Source of the DNA: Pseudomonadota bacterium
GTDB taxonomy: Archaea > Thermoplasmatota > SW-10-69-26 > JACQPN01 > JAJPHT01
Length of the DNA stretch: 61,176 bases
Direction: 5' to 3'
Assembly (NCBI GenBank): GCA_021325135.1
Contig: JAJPHT010000010.1
Span: 1 to 61,176 of the forward strand
Position 1 is the stretch's first letter. Every line of letters starts with the position of its first letter. Position numbers and translations under genes: made by a program. Below the pieces are notes generated by a model. That model searched no databases. It was not told the DNA's origin and saw only the letters and a program-made list of their open reading frames with translations. Positions 1-7,911 of this stretch are shown here, in pieces.

Positions 1-267
1 ATCGAGGCCAAGCAGCCCAACTCGGCCATCCGCAAGTGCGTCAAGATCCAGCTCATCAAGAACGGCCGCCAGGTCACCGCGTTCGCGGTGGGCGACGGCG
101 CGATCAACTTCATCGACGAGCACGACGAGGTGCTCATCGAGGGCATCGGCGGGCGCATGGGCCGTTCCTACGGCGACATCCCCGGCGTGCGCTTCAAGGT
201 CATCCAGGTCAACGGCGTCTCGCTCGACGAGCTCGTCCGCGGCCGCAAGGAAAAGCCGATGCGGTGA
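1..267 (+). CDS. rps12: 30S ribosomal protein S12 (archaeal S23e type), 5'-truncated by the window edge
   Basis: The first 88 codons in frame 1 read as the C-terminal part of archaeal S12, including [10 protein letters not shown] and the [18 protein letters not shown] region with the conserved [17 protein letters not shown] end. S12 sits at the decoding centre of the small subunit and helps control translational accuracy. The start lies before base 1. It is followed after 4 bases by rps7, the usual archaeal str-operon order, so the two are almost certainly co-transcribed. Identity is very secure; only the 5' end is missing. Confidence 0.96.
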   Translation: MEAKQPNSAIRKCVKIQLIKNGRQVTAFAVGDGAINFIDEHDEVLIEGIGGRMGRSYGDIPGVRFKVIQVNGVSLDELVRGRKEKPMR

Positions 268-271
268 TATC

Positions 272-940
272 ATGGCGGACGAAGAGAGCACCACCCAGCA
301 GATGGCCGAGGCCCCCCAGACCGAGTTCCAGACGGCGAAGGAGCTGGCCGCGAGCCGCAAGCCCAAGTACGCCGGCCCCAACCTTCTCCTCTTCGAGAAG
401 TACGACCTCAGCGAGGTCGCCGTGCAGGACCCTGGCCTCGTGCGCTACATCAACCTCCAGCCGATCCTCGTGCCCCACACGGGCGCGCGCCACGGCAACA
501 AGAGCTTCGCGAAGCACAAGATGAACGTCGTCGAGCGCCTCATCAACGAGCTGATGCGCAGCGAGACGTACACCGGCAAGAAGAACTCCGCGTTCCGCGC
601 GACGCGCGAGGCGTTCGAGATCATCGCGACCCGCACCAAGCAGAACCCCGTGCAGGTCCTGGTCACGGCGCTGGAGAACGCGGCGCCCCGCGAAGAGGTC
701 ACGCGCCTGCGCTACGGCGGCATCTCGGTCCCCAAGGCCGTGGACGTCGCCCCCGCGCGCCGCCTCGACCAGTCCATCCGCCGCATCGCCTCGGGCGCCG
801 TGGAGGCTTCGCACAAGTCGAAGAACTCCATCGCCCAGTGCCTCGCCGACGAGATCCTCAAGGCTTCCAAGAACGACATGAACAGCGTCGCCATTGCGAA
901 GAAAGAGGAGATCGAGCGCGTCGCGAAGTCGGCGCGCTGA
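272..940 (+). CDS. rps7: 30S ribosomal protein S7
   Basis: A 222-residue archaeal S7 with the long N-terminal extension typical of archaea and eukaryotes (S5e). S7 binds the 3' major domain of 16S rRNA and nucleates head assembly. Recognisable blocks include [13 protein letters not shown] near residues 70-82 and [21 protein letters not shown] around 125-145. The start is fixed by a strong Shine-Dalgarno site, GGTGAT at 263-268, overlapping the rps12 stop. The bases before the ATG form GGTGATATCATG; nearly the same string precedes rps28e. In most euryarchaea elongation factor 2 follows S7; here it does not, and a terminator-like hairpin follows. Confidence 0.97.
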   Translation: MADEESTTQQMAEAPQTEFQTAKELAASRKPKYAGPNLLLFEKYDLSEVAVQDPGLVRYINLQPILVPHTGARHGNKSFAKHKMNVVERLINELMRSETYTGKKNSAFRATREAFEIIATRTKQNPVQVLVTALENAAPREEVTRLRYGGISVPKAVDVAPARRLDQSIRRIASGAVEASHKSKNSIAQCLADEILKASKNDMNSVAIAKKEEIERVAKSAR

Positions 941-957
941 TCGGCCCACGACCCCGC

Positions 958-990
958 GCCGGGCGGCTTCCCGGCCTTCTTTTCTCGCTT
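958..990 (+). terminator. Hairpin plus T-rich tract after rps7
   Basis: GCCGGG (958-963) pairs with CCCGGC (970-975) and is followed by CTTCTTTTCTCGCTTCTTG. Archaeal termination relies mainly on U-rich tracts, so the tract may matter more than the stem. It sits 17 bases past the rps7 stop and would end the rps12-rps7 transcript. Confidence 0.5.
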
Positions 991-1073
991 CTTGTCGACC
1001 CGGGCAGCCCCGGCCTCGTCCGGGGACCGTAGGAGCCGCCTTTATCCGGGCGGGCCGCGGATGCAGGCATCGT

Positions 1074-1730
1074 ATGCTCGACGAGCGCTTCCTCACGCGG
1101 CTCTCGCAGGCGTTCCCCACCTTCCACGACCGGGTCGACGCCGAGGCGAAGGCCGAGGCGCAGCGGCTCCTCGCGCAGTCCGGCGGCGACGTGCAGCGCG
1201 CGCTGGTCCGGGCGCGCTTCGAGGGCGCGGCGCGGCTCTGGTGGCCCTACGTCAAGGGGAGCGTCCCCGTCGTGGGCGACGACCGCGGGGCCATGGAGGC
1301 GTTCACGCGCATCGTGCTCGCCGTGGACCACGTCCTGGGCCACCAGCCCCCCAGCATGGAGGCGGCGCGCGAGCAGGTCATCCAGGTGCTTCGCAGCAGC
1401 CTGGACGTGGAGCGGCTCTCGAAGCTCGCCGGGGGCGAAGGCCCGCAGGCGGGCAAGGGCGGCGCGGCCGCGGCCGGGCTCGTGGCCAGCGTGGCGGCGC
1501 TCTGGGCGCCCGTGTCCGCGGCGCGCCGCGTCGCCCGCGCGGCCCGCTGGCTCCCGCGGCCCGTGAAGTACGGCGTGGGCGCCCTCGTCCTCGCGACGCT
1601 GGCCTCCATCCCCATCGTCGCGGGCTTCTCCGCGGGCCGGCAGGCGGAGCGCGCCGCGCGCAGCCGCGGCATCCCCCCCACGCTGGAGGCGCCCGACGGC
1701 TCGCGGAGCTATCACGACGTCGCGGCGTGA
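1074..1730 (+). CDS. Hypothetical protein with one C-terminal transmembrane helix
   Basis: 218 residues, not recognised as a known family. The first 120 residues look helical and charged, followed by an Ala-rich segment. One clear membrane helix (YGVGALVLATLASIPIVAG) lies near residues 165-185, with a short basic and polar tail. The ATG at 1074 is chosen because a TATA-like CCTTTATCC lies about 30 bases upstream (1038-1046), fitting a leaderless transcript. The gene stands alone between rps7 and a small exported protein on the same strand. A membrane-anchored cytoplasmic protein is the most that can be said. Confidence 0.6.
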   Translation: MLDERFLTRLSQAFPTFHDRVDAEAKAEAQRLLAQSGGDVQRALVRARFEGAARLWWPYVKGSVPVVGDDRGAMEAFTRIVLAVDHVLGHQPPSMEAAREQVIQVLRSSLDVERLSKLAGGEGPQAGKGGAAAAGLVASVAALWAPVSAARRVARAARWLPRPVKYGVGALVLATLASIPIVAGFSAGRQAERAARSRGIPPTLEAPDGSRSYHDVAA

Positions 1731-1776
1731 GGCTGATCCAGAACGCTCATCGACGCGCGGTGCGCAGGGAGGCGGC

Positions 1777-2277
1777 ATGCTGCTGCGCCCTTCCGCCGCG
1801 GCGGCGGGCCTCCTGGCGGTGCTCGCCTTCCTCCCCTTCGCCTGGGGCGTCACGCCTGACCGGGTGGACCCCCGCGCGTGCCACGAGGCGGCCGTGGAGG
1901 TCAAGCCCTTGGCGGAGCCCCCGCTGGAGCGCCCCTTCCGGACGCTTTGCGCGACACCGGAGTTCGCGCGGCTGATCGCGCGCTGGGGCCCGGACAACCT
2001 CACCGTCTCCGAGCAGGGGCACCGCGTGGGCGCAGGCGCGGCGCCCCTCAACGCGACGCGCGACGGGGGCGGGGCGCTCGTCCTCGACGGCGCGCAGTTC
2101 ACGCTGACGTGGATCGCGCCCTGCCAGGGGAGCGCGGAGCCGTGCGTCTTCGCGGAGTGGTGGACCGCGACGCTGCCCGGGGGCGCCCTCTCGGGGCCCT
2201 TCGGGGGAGAGGGCCACCCCCCGGGGACGTGGCATTTCGGCACGGCCATCGTCGAGCCGCCGCGCGGGAGCGCGTGA
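1777..2277 (+). CDS. Small exported protein of unknown function
   Basis: 166 residues with an N-terminal hydrophobic signal-like segment (about residues 5-25, ending near FAWGVTP) and four later cysteines (near 35, 58, 117 and 125), which could form disulfides outside the cell. There is no lipobox, and no family was recognised. The ATG at 1777 has a good Shine-Dalgarno site, GGGAGG at 1768-1773. It lies 46 bases after the previous gene on the same strand and may share its transcript. Function unknown. Confidence 0.6.
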   Translation: MLLRPSAAAAGLLAVLAFLPFAWGVTPDRVDPRACHEAAVEVKPLAEPPLERPFRTLCATPEFARLIARWGPDNLTVSEQGHRVGAGAAPLNATRDGGGALVLDGAQFTLTWIAPCQGSAEPCVFAEWWTATLPGGALSGPFGGEGHPPGTWHFGTAIVEPPRGSA

Positions 2278-2345
2278 CGGATCCCCGTCGCAAGGGCTAA
2301 TACCCCCCGCCCGCAGAGCGGAAGGCCGGGTCGATCGCCCTGCAC

Positions 2346-2768
2346 GTGGACAAGTCCATCGACATCGCCGCGCCCCCCGAGCGCGTGTTCGCCTGGCTCC
2401 TTCCCGCGCGCCAGTCGCGCTGGGACCCCTCCGTCGAGCGCGCGGTCGCGCTCTCCGGCGCGCGCTTCGAGCGCGTGCTGCGCGCGCAGGGGCACCGCTT
2501 CGCCAGCGAGGCCGAGGCGACCGACGTGGAGGAGGACCGCCGCTTCGCGTGGCGCCAGGTTGCGGGCGACTTCGCGGAGCACCGCGGCGCGTTCGACCTC
2601 GCCCGCGTCCCGGGCGGCACGCGGCTGCGCCTCGTGGCGGACGTGGAGTACCCGTACCGCATGCCCAGCCTCGTAAGAGAGGACGACCTGAGGCGCGAGC
2701 TTTCCGACCGCCTCGACGAGGCGCTCTTCAACCTCAAGGCGCTGGCCGAGGCGCGCGGCGCCTCGTGA
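2346..2768 (+). CDS. SRPBCC (START/polyketide-cyclase fold) family protein
   Basis: 140 residues starting with GTG. The opening DKSIDIAAPPERVFAWL is the classic first strand and helix of SRPBCC ligand-binding proteins (polyketide cyclase/dehydrase, CoxG-like), and the length fits a single-domain member. These proteins bind hydrophobic ligands in a deep pocket; the ligand here cannot be read from sequence. The GTG at 2346 is chosen because the family motif starts immediately after it. An AT-containing stretch (GGCTAATACC, about 2296-2305) may be the promoter. It converges on the gene at 2778-3872. Confidence 0.75.
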   Translation: MDKSIDIAAPPERVFAWLLPARQSRWDPSVERAVALSGARFERVLRAQGHRFASEAEATDVEEDRRFAWRQVAGDFAEHRGAFDLARVPGGTRLRLVADVEYPYRMPSLVREDDLRRELSDRLDEALFNLKALAEARGAS

Positions 2769-2777
2769 GCGCGGGCC

Positions 2778-3872
2778 TCAGAGCCACGCGCCGGCGTGCT
2801 TGATCCGGCCCAACGTCTCCTTGTCGATGCGCACGCGGCTCGTGAGCGCAGCGCGCACGAGGAGGCTCGCCTCCAGGAGGCTGAGCAGGTGCTGGTCCTG
2901 CGGCGGGGCCGCGGCGCGCAGCTTGTTCACCGCGGCGCGGATCGCAAGCTCGCCCTCCTTCTGGAGCGCCTCCGACTCGCCCGGCTTCAGCCAGCGCGCG
3001 TGGAGCGCCACGAGCTTGGGGTTCTGGAGCGCGGTGAGGATGTCGGGGTCCATCTCGTCGATCATCCCCTTGGGCTTGGGGCCCTTGACGGTGGTGGCGG
3101 GGCCGGCGTGCTCGTCCTCGACCTCGTAGCGGCGCGGGCCCTTGGAGGCGCCGGCCGCGGCGCGCAGGGCCAGCTGGGTCGCGTCAAGCTCCGTGCGCCT
3201 GGCCTGGCCGCTCCCCTGCGCGCCCTGAAGGAGACGCTCCAGGATGGCGTCCAGCGTGGCGCGCAGCGCGGCCCACCCCTGCGGATCGGCGCGGATGCCT
3301 TCGCCGGTCTTGCGGAACTGGAGGCCGTGCAATTCCAGGTGCTGGTGCGCCAGCAGGCTGCGGTAGAGGGGCGCGGGGAGGCGCGGGTGGATGACGCGGA
3401 GGTTGCCCCCGTCCACGTCGGGGTAACGGTAGTCGAGACGCGCCAGAAGGTGGCGCGGCCCCGCGGGAAGCTCCTGCGCGACGCCCAGGAGCGTCACGGC
3501 GCGCGCGCCGTCGAGGCGCTGGTAGTGGTGGAACTCGATGGCGGGGGGCTTGTCCGGAAGGCGCAGCGGCGCGAGGTCCAGGTTCTTCCCCTGGAGGGCG
3601 GGCCGCAGGGGGAGCCAGCCGGGGCGCGCGCTGTCGTGGACGAGGTACTTGCCCAGGAGCGCGAGGCGCGCCTCCAGGTCCGCCTGGTGGATGGTGGCCT
3701 CCCACGGGGAGGCGATGGGGTGCTTGTCCTCGTGGGCGTCCAGGGGGTCCTCGTCGCCGAAGGCCTGCTCGTGGACGACGTAGCGGAGCCGCTTCTCGTC
3801 GGTCTCGATCCAGGCCTGGACGTCGTGCGTCCGGCCCTCGTCGACGTACCGCCACGCGCGGACCTTCGGCAT
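2778..3872 (-). CDS. Hypothetical protein, 364 residues
   Basis: No family recognised. The N-terminal third is rich in charged and aromatic residues (WRYVDEGRTHDVQAWIETDE near the start). The middle holds repeated short beta-like segments (FHHYQRLDGARAVTLLG, LLARLDYRYPDVDGG). The C-terminal third is helical and Ala/Leu-rich. No signal peptide or membrane segment is seen, so it is probably cytoplasmic. The ATG at 3872 is chosen because the upstream in-frame sequence runs antisense through the divergent gene and reads as noise. It is divergent from the metal-chelate receptor gene. Confidence 0.6.
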   Translation of the reverse strand: MPKVRAWRYVDEGRTHDVQAWIETDEKRLRYVVHEQAFGDEDPLDAHEDKHPIASPWEATIHQADLEARLALLGKYLVHDSARPGWLPLRPALQGKNLDLAPLRLPDKPPAIEFHHYQRLDGARAVTLLGVAQELPAGPRHLLARLDYRYPDVDGGNLRVIHPRLPAPLYRSLLAHQHLELHGLQFRKTGEGIRADPQGWAALRATLDAILERLLQGAQGSGQARRTELDATQLALRAAAGASKGPRRYEVEDEHAGPATTVKGPKPKGMIDEMDPDILTALQNPKLVALHARWLKPGESEALQKEGELAIRAAVNKLRAAAPPQDQHLLSLLEASLLVRAALTSRVRIDKETLGRIKHAGAWL

Positions 3873-3963
3873 CCGAAGCTCACTGGTCGTGCTCGCCCCA
3901 TGAACCTTGCCAGACCGCGCCCCGGCCGCGGGGGCTTTCCGAAGGGACCTTTTTCCCCCTTCC

Positions 3964-4731
3964 GTGGACAAGGACCACCCCCGCCTGGTGTCGCTGGTGC
4001 CCAGCTGGACGGAGACGCTCTTCGCCTTCGGCCTCGACCAGTCTGTCATCGGCGCCACGCGCTTCTGCGTGCACCCCAGGGAGCTCGTCGCCAAGGTCGA
4101 GAAGGTGGGGGGCACCAAGGACCCGGACGTCGCGCGCATCGTGGCGCTCCGGCCCGACCTCGTCGTGTGCGACCACGAGGAGCAGCGCCAGGAGGACGTG
4201 GAGGCCCTCCGCGCCGCCGGGCTTCAGGTCTGGCTCAGCGACGTGCGCAGCGTGGACGGCTCCCTGCGCGAGATCGCCTCCCTGGGCCGCGCGGTGGGGC
4301 GCGAGGACGCGGCCGCCGCCCTCGTGGAGCGCATCGAGGCCGCCCTGGCGGAGATCCGCCCCGCGGGCCCGCCCGTCCCGGTCTACTGCCCCATCTGGCG
4401 CCGGCCGTGGATGACGCCCACGCGCGACACGTACTCGCACCACGTCCTCGCGATGGCGGGGGCGCGCAACGTGTTCGCGGACGCACCGGGGCGCTATCCG
4501 GAGCGCGCGCCCGCGCAGGCGCGCGAGGCGGGCGCCACCGCGGCGCTCCTCCCCACCGAGCCCTACCCGTTCCACGAGAAGCTCGCCCTCGCGCGGGAGG
4601 AGCTGGTCGCGGCGGGCTTCGACCCGGCGCGCATCCTCGTGGTGGACGGCGAGGCGCTGACGTGGTACGGCGCTCGCGAGCCGGAGGGATTGCGCGCGGT
4701 GGCGGACGCGGTGGCGCGCCTTGGCCCCTAG
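3964..4731 (+). CDS. BtuF-like helical-backbone substrate-binding protein
   Basis: About 255 residues resembling the cobalamin/iron-chelate periplasmic-binding fold: RLVSLVPSWTETLFAFGLDQSVIGATRFCVHP at the start, then the alternating alpha/beta signature ARIVALRPDLVVCDHEEQ, ending with a helical second lobe. Such proteins normally capture B12 or siderophores for an ABC importer. There is no obvious signal peptide or lipobox and no importer genes nearby, so it belongs to the standalone cytoplasmic-looking cobalamin-binding-like subgroup; the ligand is unknown. The GTG at 3964 is preferred; an in-frame start at 3907 would add a poorly conserved leader. Its stop overlaps the convergent gene by 4 bases. 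Confidence 0.72.
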   Translation: MDKDHPRLVSLVPSWTETLFAFGLDQSVIGATRFCVHPRELVAKVEKVGGTKDPDVARIVALRPDLVVCDHEEQRQEDVEALRAAGLQVWLSDVRSVDGSLREIASLGRAVGREDAAAALVERIEAALAEIRPAGPPVPVYCPIWRRPWMTPTRDTYSHHVLAMAGARNVFADAPGRYPERAPAQAREAGATAALLPTEPYPFHEKLALAREELVAAGFDPARILVVDGEALTWYGAREPEGLRAVADAVARLGP

Positions 4732-5753
4732 TCCTTGGAGCCTTCGCGCAGCGCGCTGGCGACGAACTCCTGCACGTAGGCCCCGATGACCACCAGCGCG
4801 AGGGCGCCCAGGATGCCCCACGCCCAGCTGTGGGGCTGGTCCTGCGCGATGGCCCACCCCAGGGGCACGCAGAGGCACGCGCTGAGCCAGCCCGTGAGGT
4901 GCATGCGGCGGGCGCGCAGCGTGAGGCGCCTCGTGGGCTGGCCGAAGGACTCCGAGAGCACGTGCCACGCGAGGACGCCGCCGGTCATGATGTCGACGAC
5001 GGGCGACCACCAGTAGTGGAACACGATGCCCAGGTCGCTCGTGGGCGGGCCGGTGGCGACGAGGGCCACGGTGGCGAGGAAGAACGCCATGAGGAGGTCG
5101 CGGATGGTGAAGACCCAGAAGAGGGCGCGCAGGTGCTTCTGCGCCCCGGGGCCCGAGGGCGCGCCGCGCAGCACGATCTCCGCGAAGGCGCGCGCCTTCT
5201 CCCGGGGGGTGCGCGCGCGGGGGTCCTTGGCGCGCCACACGGCGTGGCCCACCGCGGCGACCCCGTAGAGGAGGAGCGCGGCGGAGAGGACGAAGAGGAC
5301 GCGGTACGTCCCCGTGAGGTCCGCGCCGTAGGAGGCGTAGTCGCGGGGCGAGACGCCGACGATGAGGACGTCGGGCCGGAGCAAGAGGGCGCCGCCGCCC
5401 AGGAGGGCGAAGACGAAGCTTCCCGCCTGCACGGCGCGCGGCTTCAGCCAGCGCGTCAGCGGCGTGTCCAGCAGCGCGAGCATCATGACGTAGGGCGGGA
5501 CGAGGAAGAAGGCGGCCACGAAGCCCAGGAGCGTCGCGAGGTAGACGCCCCGCGGCGTCGTGAGCACGTGGACGAGCCCGTTGGCGAAGCCCCCGGCGAC
5601 GGCCTCCGCCAGCGTCACGCCCGCGACGATGAGGGGGAAGGGCCCCTCCAGCCACCTGCGCCACCACAGGAAGCCGATCCAGGCCGTGGTGAGGAGCCCC
5701 GCCGAGAGGACGACGAGGCCCGGGAAGGCCAGGAGCGTCACGTTGTTGGGCAC
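4728..5753 (-). CDS. Multi-pass membrane protein, about 8 helices
   Basis: 341 residues with regularly spaced hydrophobic segments from residue 5 to the end (for example FPGLVVLSAGLLTTAWIGFLWW, ATLLGFVAAFFLVPPYVMMLALL, WAWGILGALALVVIGAYV). No catalytic motif or family was recognised; the layout resembles 7TM sensor-type input modules but no output domain is attached. The GTG at 5753 fits a leaderless transcript, with a T-rich box (CCTTTTGTC, about 5779-5786) some 27 bases before it. A cytoplasmic loop around residues 175-205 is basic. Function unknown. Confidence 0.65.
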   Translation of the reverse strand: MPNNVTLLAFPGLVVLSAGLLTTAWIGFLWWRRWLEGPFPLIVAGVTLAEAVAGGFANGLVHVLTTPRGVYLATLLGFVAAFFLVPPYVMMLALLDTPLTRWLKPRAVQAGSFVFALLGGGALLLRPDVLIVGVSPRDYASYGADLTGTYRVLFVLSAALLLYGVAAVGHAVWRAKDPRARTPREKARAFAEIVLRGAPSGPGAQKHLRALFWVFTIRDLLMAFFLATVALVATGPPTSDLGIVFHYWWSPVVDIMTGGVLAWHVLSESFGQPTRRLTLRARRMHLTGWLSACLCVPLGWAIAQDQPHSWAWGILGALALVVIGAYVQEFVASALREGSKD

Positions 5754-5802
5754 GCGGCGCTAACTCCGGAGGACGACAAAAGGGTTGGCGCCCCTCGCCC
5801 GG

Positions 5803-6645
5803 CTACGTGGTGATCCTTCCGTAGAGCCGCGCCGCGACGGCGATGAGGACGACGGCGACGCCCAGGAGGACGCCCACGTCGACGAGGAGGCTCACCGCGC
5901 CGGCGCCCGTGGCCAGCATCAATTCGCGCAGCGCGTCCACCATGTAGGTGAGCGGGTTCACGTAGGCGACCACCTGGAGCCAGCGCGGCATGGCGGCGAT
6001 GGGGTAGATGGCGTTGCTGGCGAAGAAGAGGGGCATGGTGATGACCTGCCCGATGCCCATGAAGCGCTCGCGCGTCTTCACGATGACCGCGACGAGCAGC
6101 GAGAGCGTGCTGAACACCGCGGCGCCCAGGAACACGATGGCGAGGACGCCCGCGATGCGCAGAGGATTGAACGAGAGCCCGACGCCCAGGAGCGCCGCCA
6201 GCGCGTAGATGATGAGCACCTGCGTGAGGCTCCGCATGCCGGCGCTCAGGGCCTTGCCCGCGACCAGCGCGCTGCGCGGCGTGGGGCTCGCCAGGAACTT
6301 CTGGAGGATGCCCAGGTCGCGCTCCCAGATGATGGCGATGCCGTAGAAGATCGCCACGAAGAGGACGCTCTGCGCCAGGATGCCCGGCGCCAGGAAGTCG
6401 AGATACCCCGTGGTCCCGGTGTCGATGGCGCGCATGTGCGCCATGACCTGGCCGAAGACCAGGAGCCAGAGCGCGGGCTGCACCGCGCGGGTGAACAGCT
6501 CGGTGGGGTCCTGGCGCATCTTCTGGGCCTCCATCCCCGCGATGGCCAGCGTCTTGGACACGTAGCGCCTCAGCGCCACGAAGGGGTTCGCCTCAGCCGA
6601 GGCGGCGTGCGGTGCGTCGAGCGCGGGCTGCGTCACGGAAGTCAC
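5803..6645 (-). CDS. ABC-2 type permease (DrrB-like), exporter 1
   Basis: 280 residues with six predicted membrane helices after a cytoplasmic N-terminus, and the ABC-2 signature region NAIYPIAAMPRWLQVVAYVN followed by PLTYMVDALR, as in daunorubicin-type and polysaccharide/lipid exporters. It overlaps the 3' end of its ATPase gene (6593-7393) by 53 bases, so translation is likely coupled. It is the last gene of the leftward marR-ATPase-permease operon. The substrate is not visible in sequence; context suggests small aromatic or electrophilic compounds. Confidence 0.88.
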   Translation of the reverse strand: MTSVTQPALDAPHAASAEANPFVALRRYVSKTLAIAGMEAQKMRQDPTELFTRAVQPALWLLVFGQVMAHMRAIDTGTTGYLDFLAPGILAQSVLFVAIFYGIAIIWERDLGILQKFLASPTPRSALVAGKALSAGMRSLTQVLIIYALAALLGVGLSFNPLRIAGVLAIVFLGAAVFSTLSLLVAVIVKTRERFMGIGQVITMPLFFASNAIYPIAAMPRWLQVVAYVNPLTYMVDALRELMLATGAGAVSLLVDVGVLLGVAVVLIAVAARLYGRITT

Positions 6646-7393
6646 CTCCGGATTCCAGGCTGTTGCCGGTGTAGTGGGCGAAGACGTCGTCCAGCGTGGC
6701 GCCGGGCTTCGCGACGGAGGCCTTCAGCTCTGCCGGAGTGCCCAGGGCGGCGATGCGCCCCTTGGCCATGATGGCGACGCGCTCGCAGAGGAGGTCGGCC
6801 TCCTCCATGTAGTGCGTGGTGAGGATGACGGTCATGCCGTGCTCCGCGCGCAGCCTCCGGATGTGCTCCCACACGGCGGCGCGCGCCACGGGGTCCAGCC
6901 CCACGGTGGGCTCGTCGAGGAAGAGCACCTGAGGCTCGTGGAGGATGGACTGCGCGATCTCCAGGCGCCGCACCATGCCGCCCGAGTAGGTCTTCGCGGA
7001 GCGGTCCGCGGCCTCGCCCAGCCCCATGAAGTCCAGCGCGTCGGAGATGCGCTCCTCCCGCTGCGCGCGCGGGATGTCGTAGAGCTTCGCGAAGATCTCC
7101 AGGTTCTGCCGCCCCGTGAGGCTGCCATCCGCGCTGAGCACCTGCGGCACGTAGCCGATGGCGCGGCGCACGGCGGGCGCGTCACGGATGATATCATGGC
7201 CCGCGACGCGGGCGTGCCCCTCGGTGGGCGGCAGCAGCGTCGTGAGCATCTTGATGGCGGTGGTCTTGCCCGCGCCGTTGGGGCCCAGGAGGCCGAACGC
7301 CTCGCCTTCGGGGATGGCGAGGTCGAGGCGGTCCACCGCGAGCACGTCGCCGAATCGGCGCGTGAGGGCGCGGGTCTCCACGGCGAGGCTCAC
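6593..7393 (-). CDS. ABC transporter ATPase (DrrA-like), exporter 1
   Basis: 266 residues. Walker A is GPNGAGKTT, the signature is YSGGMVRRLEIAQ, Walker B is VLFLDEPTVGLDP, and the switch histidine is in TTHYMEEAD. It drives export through the adjoining ABC-2 permease. The GTG at 7393 overlaps the marR stop in a GTGA arrangement, and the family's first strand (AVETRALTRRFGDVLAVD) begins right after it. The C-terminus is short and lacks the extended DUF4162-like tail of the second ATPase at 7912, so the two are diverged paralogues and not a recent duplication. Confidence 0.9.
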   Translation of the reverse strand: MSLAVETRALTRRFGDVLAVDRLDLAIPEGEAFGLLGPNGAGKTTAIKMLTTLLPPTEGHARVAGHDIIRDAPAVRRAIGYVPQVLSADGSLTGRQNLEIFAKLYDIPRAQREERISDALDFMGLGEAADRSAKTYSGGMVRRLEIAQSILHEPQVLFLDEPTVGLDPVARAAVWEHIRRLRAEHGMTVILTTHYMEEADLLCERVAIMAKGRIAALGTPAELKASVAKPGATLDDVFAHYTGNSLESGGDFRDAARARRTARRLG

Positions 7394-7836
7394 GCGCGCG
7401 CCCCCTTGCCAAGCACGCGGTGGAGGACCCTCAGGCCCGAGGCCAGCGCGTCGCGGTCCTCGCGGGGCAGGCCCGAGAGGCGCTCCGCCATCCAGCGGCG
7501 CGTGCCCTCGCGCGCCTTGCGCCACGAGGCGAGGGCCTGGGGGCTGACGCGCAGCGCGACCTGGCGGCGGTCGTCCTCGCCCTGCTCGCGCTCCACGAGG
7601 CCGCGGTCCACCAGCGTCTGCACGAGCTTGGAGGCGGCGGGGCGGCTGAGCCCCAGGTGGTCCGCCAGCGCGGAGAGCGTCGCGCCCTCGTGCCGGCCGA
7701 CGTAGCCCAGCGCGCGGAACTGCGCCACCGTGAGGTCGGGCGAGCGGCCCGCGCGCATCGTCTCGCGGATCTCCGCCATGGCGGGCGGGATCGACTCCAG
7801 GAGCAGGCCCGCAAGCTCCTCGTCCGTGAGCGCCAC
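7390..7836 (-). CDS. MarR-family transcriptional regulator
   Basis: 148 residues starting with GTG. A winged helix-turn-helix is evident: LTVAQFRALGYVGRHEGATL, then LSALADHLGLSRPAASKLV (recognition helix) and the wing REQGEDDRRQVALRVS, the standard MarR DxRxx wing. It is the first gene of an operon with exporter 1 and is divergent from exporter 2, the dioxygenase and the hydrolase. A perfect 15-base palindrome sits in the 75-base gap between the two starts, so it probably represses both directions and its own synthesis until a ligand binds. Archaeal and bacterial MarR proteins of this kind often sense phenolics or quinones. Confidence 0.88.
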   Translation of the reverse strand: MALTDEELAGLLLESIPPAMAEIRETMRAGRSPDLTVAQFRALGYVGRHEGATLSALADHLGLSRPAASKLVQTLVDRGLVEREQGEDDRRQVALRVSPQALASWRKAREGTRRWMAERLSGLPREDRDALASGLRVLHRVLGKGARA

Positions 7837-7848
7837 GGCTCCCCCAGG

Positions 7849-7883
7849 TAGTTTCCGGGAGAAATGGTTTCCGACGGAAACTA
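7849..7883. promoter_or_regulatory. Probable MarR operator overlapping both promoters
   Basis: GTTTCCGACGGAAAC at 7867-7881 is a perfect 15-base palindrome, and the same half-site GTTTCCG recurs at 7851-7857. The outer pair TAGTTTCC (7849-7856) and GGAAACTA (7876-7883) is also inverted. The AT-rich segment AAACTATTT (7878-7886) lies about 28 bases before the ATG at 7912 and is the likely TATA box of the rightward operon. CCATTTCTC read on the minus strand (about 7860-7868) is similarly placed for marR. A bound regulator would cover both. Confidence 0.7.
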
Positions 7884-7911
7884 TTTGGGGGCAGGCAGCC
7901 TCAGGCGCGCC

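Noticed and set aside
2796..5813. Long plus-strand open frame of about 1005 codons
   Set aside because: It is antisense to two convincing genes (2778-3872 and 4728-5753) and runs out of frame through the BtuF-like gene; high GC keeps such shadow frames open.
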